Shown one piece after another: positions 1-6,414 of a stretch of 13,083 nt of DNA (position 1 is the stretch's first letter; each line of letters opens with the position of its first letter). The position numbers and the translations under genes are program-made. This DNA comes from an uncultured Clostridia bacterium (GTDB lineage Bacteria; Bacillota; Clostridia; Oscillospirales; JAAYOS01): assembly GCA_944386395.1 (NCBI GenBank), contig CALXAZ010000178.1, positions 1 to 13,083 on the forward strand, given 5' to 3'. The notes below the pieces were generated by a model. The model saw only the letters and a program-made list of their open reading frames with translations, was not told the DNA's origin and ran no database searches.

Positions 1-19
1 CTCATCATACTAAACCATC

Positions 20-1375
20 TTACAGCACATATATGTATTTTGCCAATATACGTCTAATCCTGCCCGAGCTTTCCCATACCCGGCTTTTTGCATCCTCCAT
101 AAACTGCTGCATGAGTCTCCTCTTTTCTTCATCCATCTCATGCTTGCTATACGCGGCTTCCTGCCAAAGCGGAAGAATACTCTCAAATTCAGCTCTCAGC
201 TCTGGCGAAAAAAGCTCCTCTATCTGTTCTGCATACCCACTGAACGGCAGATTTTTGGGGACAAGCCCCCCAAGCCTGAACCATCTCAGGGTGTAGAGAA
301 ACATCGCGCGGATAGATGCGCTATTATCTCCGCTTTCGATTCCCTCCCTGTTCCTTGCCCGCCGCTTTTTCTGTAAGTCGCTGATAACAGCCGGCAGAAA
401 CAGCAGTAGCGCTGCCAGCAATATCACAGCCACTGTAGGGACCGGAACAAGCCACTCGAAACTGTTCCCTCCAAAATCCGCCTGCACGTCCTCTTCCTGA
501 TAGAATTCCCGCTCCTCCTCCGGAGGCTGTGTTTCCTGCTCCTTCTCTGGCTCTACCCTGTCAGAATAGGCTACATTGTTCATAGAAAGAATGTCGCGGG
601 CATGCTCGTCCCATTCGGACAGCCGCATATCCTCCCCCGGCCAAAGCATAAGCACCAAAAGGGATACAACTGCTACTGCTGCAATCCCTACCGCACAGGT
701 CCCCATCGCCATACTATTTCCCCTGCCCAGCCGCAGGTTTAACATCAACGCAGGCAGTACCACAGCCATCATCACTATCCACTCCCAGGAAGGTGACACC
801 CCCAGATAGGCGACAGACATAGCGAGAGCCAGAAATATAAAAGCTATAAGCAGCTTGAGCCGGTACCTCAAGGCTATCCCGCATACAATTCCTGAAGCCA
901 GCCCCGCTGAAAACATCGCGTACCTGATACAGCTCTGCCAGCTCTCCTCGGGGGAAAGTACGGCAAATTTGTTATACACATACGCCTGCTTAAGCTCACT
1001 TGCCGCAAACAGCCTGTTTATCACCACAAATGCACCGTCAAGCGAGGCTCTGGCTCCCAAAATAAGGGTCAGCGCAACTACTGCCACTCCCGCCGCTAAA
1101 AACCACATCTTAACAATTCTTTTTTCTGGCAACAGCACATACCCTGTGGCAAACGCCCCGCCCACAGCGAGAGGCAGCACTCCAGTAGGCGATAGCGAAG
1201 CCATGCTGCATATACTTCCCCACACTACCATATACAAAAGGGCAGCGCACATCCCCTCAAACAGGACCTGCCAAAAGCTGCGGCAATTACTTGCCTCAGC
1301 ACTGCATATTATTCCACTATCAAAACTGTGCGGATTTCTCTTGAGCAATGTTTGCTTTTTCGCTTTAAAGCTCAA
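20..1375 (-). CDS. Multi-pass membrane protein, TgpA-like architecture without a transglutaminase core
   Basis: A 451-residue protein of unknown function. Hydrophobic segments lie at about residues 41-60, 63-82, 89-108, 152-170, 172-192, 196-214 and 225-245. They are followed by a polar, Glu-rich linker (about 246-308), one more membrane segment (309-331) and a charged cytosolic tail of about 120 residues. The order membrane block, external linker, last helix and cytosolic tail matches TgpA-type proteins that accompany MoxR and DUF58. However, the roughly 200-residue transglutaminase domain normally found before the last helix is absent. The start is TTG at 1375: AAGGAGGG ends 8 bases upstream, and the start overlaps the end of the DUF58 gene by 11 bp, so the two are probably translationally coupled. 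It is the last complete gene of the operon; whether a transglutaminase gene follows lies outside the window. The family assignment comes from architecture and context only. Confidence 0.75.
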   Translation of the reverse strand: MSFKAKKQTLLKRNPHSFDSGIICSAEASNCRSFWQVLFEGMCAALLYMVVWGSICSMASLSPTGVLPLAVGGAFATGYVLLPEKRIVKMWFLAAGVAVVALTLILGARASLDGAFVVINRLFAASELKQAYVYNKFAVLSPEESWQSCIRYAMFSAGLASGIVCGIALRYRLKLLIAFIFLALAMSVAYLGVSPSWEWIVMMAVVLPALMLNLRLGRGNSMAMGTCAVGIAAVAVVSLLVLMLWPGEDMRLSEWDEHARDILSMNNVAYSDRVEPEKEQETQPPEEEREFYQEEDVQADFGGNSFEWLVPVPTVAVILLAALLLFLPAVISDLQKKRRARNREGIESGDNSASIRAMFLYTLRWFRLGGLVPKNLPFSGYAEQIEELFSPELRAEFESILPLWQEAAYSKHEMDEEKRRLMQQFMEDAKSRVWESSGRIRRILAKYIYVL

Positions 1376-2531
1376 CTTTAAGCCCTCCTTCCGCCAGCTC
1401 CCTGACCTCTACATAGCAGATATTCACCTTTCCACTTATATCGTCAAAGCTGTCAGGGCTGCCTACCAGCAGCACTGTCACCCTGTTTCCCCGGCTGAGC
1501 AGGTGAACATCCGGCTCAAGATATGGAGATATGATTGCGGCATGTGCATACTCACACTCAGCGTGTTCTGCTCGATAGCACCCCGCAACTGTCATTTCCC
1601 CGTCCGCTATTCCAGCAGACATTAGAAGATCCTCCAGGGCGGCAATGTCCTCTGTATTCAGCATATCATATGAAACATATGCCATCGTGTCCCTGTCCTG
1701 CCATCCAACTGTGTGCGGAAGCTCACGCATGAGAAGAGAATACGAAACAGAAAACAGCAGATCAAGCACGTGGTCTGACTCCTCCGGCAAAAACCTGCTC
1801 CCTTGTATCCTGGTGGTCTCGGCTAGCAGGAGCATATCGTTTACGACAGGAAGCCCAAAGTCACGCACAAGAACCTCACCTGTCTTTTCGGAGAGCTTCC
1901 AGTGTATCTGCCTTATCGGGTCCCCGGGGATATACTCGCGGATGCGGAAAGTCTCGCTGGGGTCATACCCCGGTCTCTGCGATGAATATAGCTCGCTGTC
2001 CTGAAGGAAATCCACAGTATCTGCCATCGATATCTCTATTGGGAAACAGTTTGCTGCCACAATAGCTGAAGTCTCCTCTTCACAGGTAATTTTCCTGGCA
2101 AATATGCCCAGAGCGTCCAGCACCTTTAGCTCTTTCACACGTACACAGAGCTTTCCGCTGTGCTTTGGACAGACGAAAAATCCCAACCTTTCGCTTCTCT
2201 TCCCACCGACGCAGCCTGATATCTCGGTCCCGCCTCTCTCACCCGTCATCAAGTTGGTTATTTCTATTTTGCAGCTGACGGAGAGCTTTGGCATCACACT
2301 GGTATTTTCCATAACAAGCTCTCCCGCAACATTTTCTTCCCGCTGTATCCTCCCTGGAAACGACAGCTTTACATTAAGCTTCCCATGCCCGACCACAAGC
2401 GCTATTCCGGACAGAAGCGGCAACAAAACAGATGATACCAGCAGGATACGTGTCCACGAGCTGTTCTCAAACAGATACATTCCAAGTGATGCAATCACTG
2501 TCACAATCCATGCGACTCTTCTTCCTGCCAT
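1365..2531 (-). CDS. DUF58 domain-containing protein
   Basis: A membrane-anchored DUF58 protein of 388 residues. Two membrane helices lie at about residues 6-20 and 27-48, then a beta-rich region, then the DUF58 signature REYIPGDPIRQIHWK at about 198-212. Members of this family are encoded with MoxR ATPases and are thought to be partners of these chaperone-like ATPases in envelope functions; the exact role is unknown. The reading frame is open further upstream to a TTG at 2567. The chosen start is ATG at 2531 because it lies one base after the MoxR stop codon (TAG-T-ATG), typical of coupled translation, and because the first membrane helix begins directly after it. No strong ribosome site precedes this ATG, so a start inside the moxR 3' end remains possible. 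The next gene begins 11 bp before this one ends. Confidence 0.9.
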   Translation of the reverse strand: MAGRRVAWIVTVIASLGMYLFENSSWTRILLVSSVLLPLLSGIALVVGHGKLNVKLSFPGRIQREENVAGELVMENTSVMPKLSVSCKIEITNLMTGERGGTEISGCVGGKRSERLGFFVCPKHSGKLCVRVKELKVLDALGIFARKITCEEETSAIVAANCFPIEISMADTVDFLQDSELYSSQRPGYDPSETFRIREYIPGDPIRQIHWKLSEKTGEVLVRDFGLPVVNDMLLLAETTRIQGSRFLPEESDHVLDLLFSVSYSLLMRELPHTVGWQDRDTMAYVSYDMLNTEDIAALEDLLMSAGIADGEMTVAGCYRAEHAECEYAHAAIISPYLEPDVHLLSRGNRVTVLLVGSPDSFDDISGKVNICYVEVRELAEGGLKVEL

Positions 2532-2532
2532 A

Positions 2533-3471
2533 CTATGCCATCGCGTGCGGCACACGCACCTCTTCAATAAGCCCTGACATTATCTGGGTCGCACTCATTT
2601 TTTCCATTCGCGCACGCTGGTTTATTAAAACACGATGGGCGCATACATCCGAAAAAATTTCCTGGACATCCTCTGTAACCACGTAATCACGCCCATTTAA
2701 ATAGGCACACGCCTTTGCCATCCTGCTGACGCTTATCGCCCCACGGGGGCTTATGCCGAGCTGTATCATATGATGCTCGCGCGAGGCTATCGCAAGCCTC
2801 GTTATGTATGATATTATCTCTTCACTCATGTAAACCGATGCAGCTTCCCGCTGCATATCGATGACCTTCTCACAGCTTGATATACTGCACACAGAATTTA
2901 TCGGGTCCTCTCCCTGCCTGCCGCGTATTATTTCCATCTGACTGTCATAGTCTGGATACCCTATCGTAAGCTGCACAAGGAATCTATCCATCTGGGCATG
3001 GGGAAGAGGCTGTGTACCGGCAGTGCCCACCTGATTTTGAGTTGCAATGACACAAAACGGCTTATTCAAACGGTGTATTTCACCATCGACTGTTACCTGA
3101 CCCTCTTCCATAGCCTCGAGAAGAGCCGACTGAGTCTTGCTGGAGGTTCGGTTTATCTCGTCACCTAAAAGCAGATTTGCGTCTGAAAGCACTCCCGGGA
3201 CATATCTGAACCCCCCGCTTTCTTTGTCGTACATTGAAAAACCAACTATATCAGACGGAAGTACGTCAGGGGTAAACTGTATCCTGCGGTAATTAAGGCC
3301 AAGCGTCCTGCTGAGCGCCACCGCAAGCGTCGTTTTGCCAACGCCGGGAACATCGTCAAGAAGTATGTGCCCACCGGCAAGCATTGCCATTAGAACCTTA
3401 CTTATCACATCTCTCTTACCAACTATCGCCTTCTCTATTTCATAAATTATCTTTTCTATACTCTGATTCAT
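2533..3471 (-). CDS. MoxR-family AAA+ ATPase
   Basis: A complete 312-residue MoxR ATPase. Visible motifs are Walker A VPGVGKTT (41-48), Walker B LLLGDEINR (about 100-108), sensor 1 ATQN (143-146), the arginine-finger segment MDRF (161-164) and sensor 2 SPRG (241-244). All catalytic elements are intact and the length is normal for the family. MoxR proteins act as ATP-driven chaperones that mature or insert partner complexes, usually together with a DUF58 protein, which is encoded directly downstream here. The ATG at 3471 is preceded by GAAGAAGG about 6 bases upstream and lies 15 bp after the ECF S-component stop, so the genes are co-transcribed. The client protein is unknown. The adjacent membrane protein and the transglutaminase-like protein are candidates by context only. 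Confidence 0.95.
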   Translation of the reverse strand: MNQSIEKIIYEIEKAIVGKRDVISKVLMAMLAGGHILLDDVPGVGKTTLAVALSRTLGLNYRRIQFTPDVLPSDIVGFSMYDKESGGFRYVPGVLSDANLLLGDEINRTSSKTQSALLEAMEEGQVTVDGEIHRLNKPFCVIATQNQVGTAGTQPLPHAQMDRFLVQLTIGYPDYDSQMEIIRGRQGEDPINSVCSISSCEKVIDMQREAASVYMSEEIISYITRLAIASREHHMIQLGISPRGAISVSRMAKACAYLNGRDYVVTEDVQEIFSDVCAHRVLINQRARMEKMSATQIMSGLIEEVRVPHAMA

Positions 3472-3486
3472 TCTTTACCTTCTTCA

Positions 3487-4044
3487 CTATTTAATTTTAT
3501 TTGTACCTCCTGCCGGATATCGCAGAGGAATGAGTTTTGCTTTCATAAGCACAAGCACAAGCGACGGTATCAGCACGAGCTGTAACATCACACCGGGAAG
3601 GGTCTCGACAATATATGCGCTTACCCACAGCGACACCGAATAGCTCTGCGCCGATGCCATAAAAAATATCGCTCTTGCAATCCCTCCTGCTACCCTTCCC
3701 AATATCAGTGCAGGTATCATCGAAAGCAGCAGGTCTGCATAGACGTGTCCCGTATGAAGCAGCTTGAAGAAAAGCCCGCTGAACAGACCATATGCCGCCA
3801 GCTCAGGTATCATATATACAAGCTGCACTGTCGATGGCATTCCTGAGAGAAGGCTCGAAATTACCGGTCCTGCGACCCCGCAAAACACACCGTACTGCCA
3901 ACCGCAGATAAGCCCACAGAGCAACACTGGTATGTGCATCGGTGACAGGACACTTCCCGCTGCGATCGCATGAAAAGCTAACGGGAGCACATAGCACAGT
4001 GCCGTGCATATTGAACATATACATGCCTTTTTAACAGAGGACAT
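3487..4044 (-). CDS. ECF transporter S component (PF12822-like)
   Basis: A 185-residue, very hydrophobic protein with about five to six membrane segments. The stretch LSPMHIPVLLCGLICGWQYG and the following ISSLLSGMPSTVQ are typical of the PF12822-like family of substrate-binding (S) subunits of energy-coupling-factor vitamin importers. Such a subunit captures a vitamin or related cofactor precursor and uses a shared EcfA-EcfA'-EcfT module encoded elsewhere. The substrate cannot be assigned. The frame is open upstream to 4083, but the start is the ATG at 4044, because AAGGAGAGG lies about 6 bases before it and the hydrophobic N-terminus begins there. It is the first gene of the operon with moxR. 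It has its own promoter and an attenuator-like leader, which suggests regulation by metabolite or translation state. Confidence 0.85.
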   Translation of the reverse strand: MSSVKKACICSICTALCYVLPLAFHAIAAGSVLSPMHIPVLLCGLICGWQYGVFCGVAGPVISSLLSGMPSTVQLVYMIPELAAYGLFSGLFFKLLHTGHVYADLLLSMIPALILGRVAGGIARAIFFMASAQSYSVSLWVSAYIVETLPGVMLQLVLIPSLVLVLMKAKLIPLRYPAGGTNKIK

Positions 4045-4199
4045 ACAAATCCCTCTCCTTTCGGTATCAAAACAGCCAACCAATGCTCTTTACATGCAGA
4101 AAAGGTATGCCCCTTCCTTTTCGGAGAAGCATACCTTCTTGGTATCTATTATATATAAACGCACATGTACAAATCTTTGCCGGCTTCTGCCTGCTAATT
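4045..4199 (-). promoter_or_regulatory. Structured 5' leader of the ECF/MoxR operon, candidate attenuator or riboswitch
   Basis: About 155 bases separate the predicted transcription start from the ECF ATG. Within the leader, the RNA segment GGUAU from 4131-4135 can pair in two ways. It can pair with AUACC from 4141-4145, giving a 5-bp stem with a 5-base loop. It can also pair as part of a perfect 9-bp stem between 4129-4137 and 4102-4110, which is followed by a short U-run. The two pairings exclude each other, the logic of transcription attenuation. A GGC-AGAA-GCC helix near the 5' end could belong to a sensing domain. No known riboswitch consensus (TPP, THF, preQ1, FMN, cobalamin) was recognised by eye. 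Confidence 0.5.
4098..4137 (-). terminator. Terminator-like hairpin in the ECF leader
   Basis: The arms 4102-4110 and 4129-4137 are perfect 9-bp complements (AAGGTATGC / GCATACCTT). Reading the minus strand, the hairpin is followed by TTTTCT. The 18-base loop can itself fold through UCC/GGA pairing. It lies downstream of the operon promoter and upstream of the first gene, so it would act as an attenuator rather than an end-of-gene terminator. It would also stop read-through from the transglutaminase-like gene. Confidence 0.55.
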
Positions 4200-4205
4200 G
4201 ATTAC

Positions 4206-4234
4206 ATTTTACTTTATAACAGGCTTTTTGTCAA
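4206..4234 (-). promoter_or_regulatory. Sigma-A-type promoter of the ECF/MoxR/DUF58 operon
   Basis: On the minus strand there is a perfect -35 TTGACA (4229-4234), a 17-base spacer and -10 TAAAAT (4206-4211). The predicted start is near 4199. It gives the operon transcription independent of the transglutaminase-like gene upstream. Confidence 0.8.
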
Positions 4235-4288
4235 GCTTGAGCTCCGTTAATATTACCGCGCATCCTCTCCTGTCGTACCACGCGTATT

Positions 4289-5017
4289 TCAGTCGCAATC
4301 TTCACCCATTATCCATTTCCCGCCATGGTTCCCATTCATTAAGTTGAGATAATATTGATTCGGTCCGGATATTTCATAGCAGTTTTCCTCCATGGGGTCG
4401 TATTCGCTAATTGCCGCAGCAGAATAGAAAGACGCATAGTCCCTTGGATATCTGTCGAAATGCTGTTTATCACACATCAATTCATATACATCCAATGGTT
4501 TCCCATCATTGAAGCAGTAGCCATAAATAAAATCGCAGACGCCATATTTCCCTTCATAATATGCTTCTACAACAACATGACCATTATACGCCTTTGATGG
4601 GTTTGCAAGATAGACAATCCTTGCCGGAATACCGTTGCACAAAAGCAAAACCACCCCCACCCTTGCCATATCCGCACACCAATCCGTGCCTCTTTTTAGT
4701 ATCTCCATCTCCGTACCGCCAAAATACATCTGTTCAAACGGTACATCGTAATGTAATGCAATATCCGAACAGTAATGCAAAATATTTTCTATCGTCTGCC
4801 GGGTATGCCCTCCTCTAAACTGCTGCGCAAACGAATACAGTGCGTGAGATTGCATATTTTTAGCCTGCACAAATGGTTTATATAGGTATTCCAACGATTG
4901 CTCCTCCACCAGAATCATTTCTTGCAGCAATTTATGGTCAATCGAGTTTACTGCATGAAGGTCATTTCTAAGCATTACACCATATGCTTTGCCAAAGACA
5001 TCATAGCCTCTTTTCAT
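4289..5017 (-). CDS. Transglutaminase-like (Cys-His-Asp) protein
   Basis: A 242-residue soluble protein without signal peptide or membrane helix. The core resembles the transglutaminase/protease-like fold (PF01841-like): Cys114 in GTDWCADMARV, His147 in YNGHVVVEAYY and Asp162 in YGVCDFIYG occur in the right order and spacing for the catalytic triad. The helix after the Cys (VVLLLCNGIPARIVYL) is also typical of the family. Such proteins act as peptidases, amidases or cross-linkers; the substrate here is unknown. The ATG at 5017 is preceded by GGGAGG about 10 bases upstream. The ribosome site, start codon and first four codons lie inside the 70-bp direct repeat shared with 12438-12508, so the gene probably once lay directly behind tRNA-Pro. 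It is visibly AT-richer than the neighbouring MoxR operon, which suggests it may itself be an acquired gene. Confidence 0.8.
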   Translation of the reverse strand: MKRGYDVFGKAYGVMLRNDLHAVNSIDHKLLQEMILVEEQSLEYLYKPFVQAKNMQSHALYSFAQQFRGGHTRQTIENILHYCSDIALHYDVPFEQMYFGGTEMEILKRGTDWCADMARVGVVLLLCNGIPARIVYLANPSKAYNGHVVVEAYYEGKYGVCDFIYGYCFNDGKPLDVYELMCDKQHFDRYPRDYASFYSAAAISEYDPMEENCYEISGPNQYYLNLMNGNHGGKWIMGEDCD

Positions 5018-5074
5018 GTTCTCTTATCCTCCCTGGGAAACTTTATACGCCCTTATATAAAAATCGGACACCAA
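5005..5074. repeat. Left copy of the 70/71-bp direct repeat bounding the 7.4-kb segment
   Basis: Identical to 12438-12508 except for one missing A in a GGGAAAC/GGGAAAAC run, and in the same orientation. It carries the 3' arm and T-tract of a terminator, a GGGAGG ribosome site and the ATG AAA AGA GGC start of the transglutaminase-like gene. Weaker similarity continues into the gene for a few bases (ATC..AGCC). This copy keeps the gene intact but has lost the other arm of the terminator hairpin. Confidence 0.9.
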
Positions 5075-5079
5075 TTTGT

Positions 5080-5331
5080 TCAGGCGGATTTTGCAAAAAC
5101 AGTTCTTAAATAGCTGTCCTGAATAAACTGCTCGGAAGTAATCTGTTCCACTCTTTCCTGATGTTACGCTCAAAATAATCCGCTATACCGTGGCAGAGGA
5201 TAGTCCATTTCATAATTACGGCAGAGAGCAGGAAACTCCTTTGCCGCTGGCATCAGATATTTATCCTTGATGAGGATATTGGCTGGGTCGGAAAAGGCAA
5301 AATCACCGATACAGTATGCGGAAGATTTACC
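5080..5331 (-). pseudogene. Frameshifted remnant of an unrecognised gene
   Basis: Protein-like sequence continues in the same frame directly after the esterase stop codon: about 53 sense codons including CIGDFAFSDPANILIKDKYL and NYEMDYPLPRYSG, ending at a stop at 5170-5172. Plausible protein then continues in shifted frames (ADYFERNIRKEW, then RVEQITSEQFIQDS and YLRTVFAKSA) and ends at a TGA at 5080-5082, 6 bp from the direct repeat. No start codon with a ribosome site is seen. It reads like the C-terminal end of a protein broken by two frameshifts. The family was not recognised. It could instead be an out-of-frame chance stretch. Confidence 0.45.
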
Positions 5332-6006
5332 TCATCTGCTCAGAAGCCAGCAGACCCCCGCAGCTGTGCGCTCCACAGCGTGGTTACTGTGATTGCCCGG
5401 ATTCAGCTGAAATACCGTATCAATTCCAATATCCTGATAGAAGATCCGGATCTCTTCTGTGTTTTTCTGGACATTTTGCAGGATTGGATTTCTGGTTTTA
5501 CTCTCCTTGTCCCCCAGGGAAAAATACATACATTCCGGCCTGTGCTTTGGTTCATTGGAAAAGATATATTCCTGCATACCGGGAAACCAGAGAGAACCGG
5601 ATATACTGCCCACTCGGGAGAACATATCCGTCCGATAGATGGTATAAAGAGCAAACAGCCCAGCAAGAGAGTATCCGACGATTCCCCTCCAGCGTGGAAC
5701 TCCGTTAATCCTCTTCTCCGCCGCTGGAATAATCTCTCCGGTCAGAATCCGCAGGTAGTCATCTGCCCCTCCTGCAAAAGCTTCTGTATTTTTGAAAGCC
5801 GGCGGGCTGTCCCATGGTGTCATGTCACGATTCCAGTCCAGGTCACTGATTGCCACCAGGTTAAATGAAGGACATCCATTTGCCTGCGCTGCCTCATATA
5901 CTTTCTGCCCCTCCACCGAGAAAGTATTCAGGTAGATGACCGGTGAGTTCTCTTTAGTGTCTGAGAATACAGATATGGTTTTGTTACCTGTTGTAAATAT
6001 TTGCAT
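5332..6006 (-). CDS. Alpha/beta-hydrolase, putative esterase (PF00756-like)
   Basis: A 224-residue serine hydrolase of the esterase D / enterochelin-esterase type. The nucleophile elbow is GYSLAG with Ser113. The likely acid is Asp166 in SLGDKESKTRNP and the base His206 in NPGNHSNHAVERT. The DWNRDMTPWDSP and GSISGSLWFPG segments are characteristic of this Firmicute esterase group. There is no signal peptide, so it acts in the cytoplasm, perhaps removing acyl groups from an imported siderophore or sugar ester. The start is ATG at 6006 with only a weak AAGCGG-like ribosome site; an 18-codon open frame ends 6 bases before it and may couple translation. A spot count of 5581-5640 gives 31/60 G+C, against 22/60 at 9481-9540 in the catabolic operon. 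It therefore probably has a different origin from the sugar genes upstream. Confidence 0.85.
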   Translation of the reverse strand: MQIFTTGNKTISVFSDTKENSPVIYLNTFSVEGQKVYEAAQANGCPSFNLVAISDLDWNRDMTPWDSPPAFKNTEAFAGGADDYLRILTGEIIPAAEKRINGVPRWRGIVGYSLAGLFALYTIYRTDMFSRVGSISGSLWFPGMQEYIFSNEPKHRPECMYFSLGDKESKTRNPILQNVQKNTEEIRIFYQDIGIDTVFQLNPGNHSNHAVERTAAGVCWLLSR

Positions 6007-6350
6007 GTCGGTTCATCCGCTTTCTGTTTCATAAATTACCGTCTGCTGAAGTTCTGCCATTTTCTTCATTTTACAACACGAGAATTGCTGACGCAATAGA
6101 TGTGGGCTTTAAAATCTGCGTATAACTCTGCTGAAAAAACTCAGATAACAGACAATCTATAGAGCATACATCCGCATTCAATTTGATTGTTAATTATAAA
6201 AATTTCCTTTCATCCTGATTGTCTCAAAAATTTCTTATTATAGAATCAGGACACCGGACACACAGCCTGCATATAGGGTAATCAGATATGCATTTTTCGC
6301 TTATAAGTACCTTATCATATCCACACCATACATGTTCTAAAATCCAGACA
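6007..6350 (-). other. Intergenic region upstream of the esterase
   Basis: About 340 bases hold no convincing gene. They contain the proposed esterase promoter (6068-6096) and an 18-codon open frame (6013-6069, beginning MKKMAELQQT) that ends just before the esterase ATG. The second Met of that frame is better placed relative to the promoter. A 42-codon stretch free of stops at 6071-6199 was seen but looks like chance. No RNA gene or repeat was recognised. Confidence 0.5.
6068..6096 (-). promoter_or_regulatory. Possible esterase promoter
   Basis: On the minus strand, -35 TTGCGT (6091-6096), a 17-base spacer and -10 TAAAAT (6068-6073) lie about 60 bp before the esterase start. The -35 is a poor match and the -10 a good one. 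It would let the esterase be expressed independently of the LacI-controlled operon, which ends at the hairpin at 6351-6385. Confidence 0.45.
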
Positions 6351-6385
6351 AGAGTTGGGGCATACTTTCAGTATGCCCCAACTCT
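6351..6385 (-). terminator. Strong hairpin after the solute-binding protein gene, probable operon terminator
   Basis: Perfect 16-bp inverted repeat: AGAGTTGGGGCATACT (6351-6366) and its complement (6370-6385) around a 3-base loop. It starts 30 bp after the lipoprotein stop. The minus-strand sequence behind it is TGTCTGGATTTT, so the U-run is displaced and weak. Termination or 3'-end protection of the operon mRNA are both possible. Confidence 0.65.
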
Positions 6386-6414
6386 GCCTCTGCCTGTTTC
6401 TGCACATTAATTAT

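Noticed and set aside
1..19. Possible start of a further operon gene (ATGATGAG on the minus strand near position 8)
   Set aside because: Too short to judge, and no clear ribosome site precedes it.
855..1625. 256-codon plus-strand open frame
   Set aside because: Antisense shadow of the membrane protein and DUF58 genes, with no ribosome site and no recognisable domain.
4228..4269. Tiny frame MRGNINGAQA after an AGGAGAGG sequence behind the transglutaminase-like gene
   Set aside because: The ribosome-like sequence abuts the ATG, the peptide has 10 residues, and it overlaps the ECF operon promoter.
6071..6199. Stop-free 42-codon stretch on the minus strand upstream of the esterase
   Set aside because: No start codon with a ribosome site, no family recognised, and the length is within chance in this base composition.
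4102..6385. Shared GGGGCATAC in the ECF-leader hairpin and in the 6351-6385 hairpin, considered as a dispersed repeat
   Set aside because: Only nine bases are shared, within G/C-rich terminator stems. Convergent stem composition is sufficient explanation.
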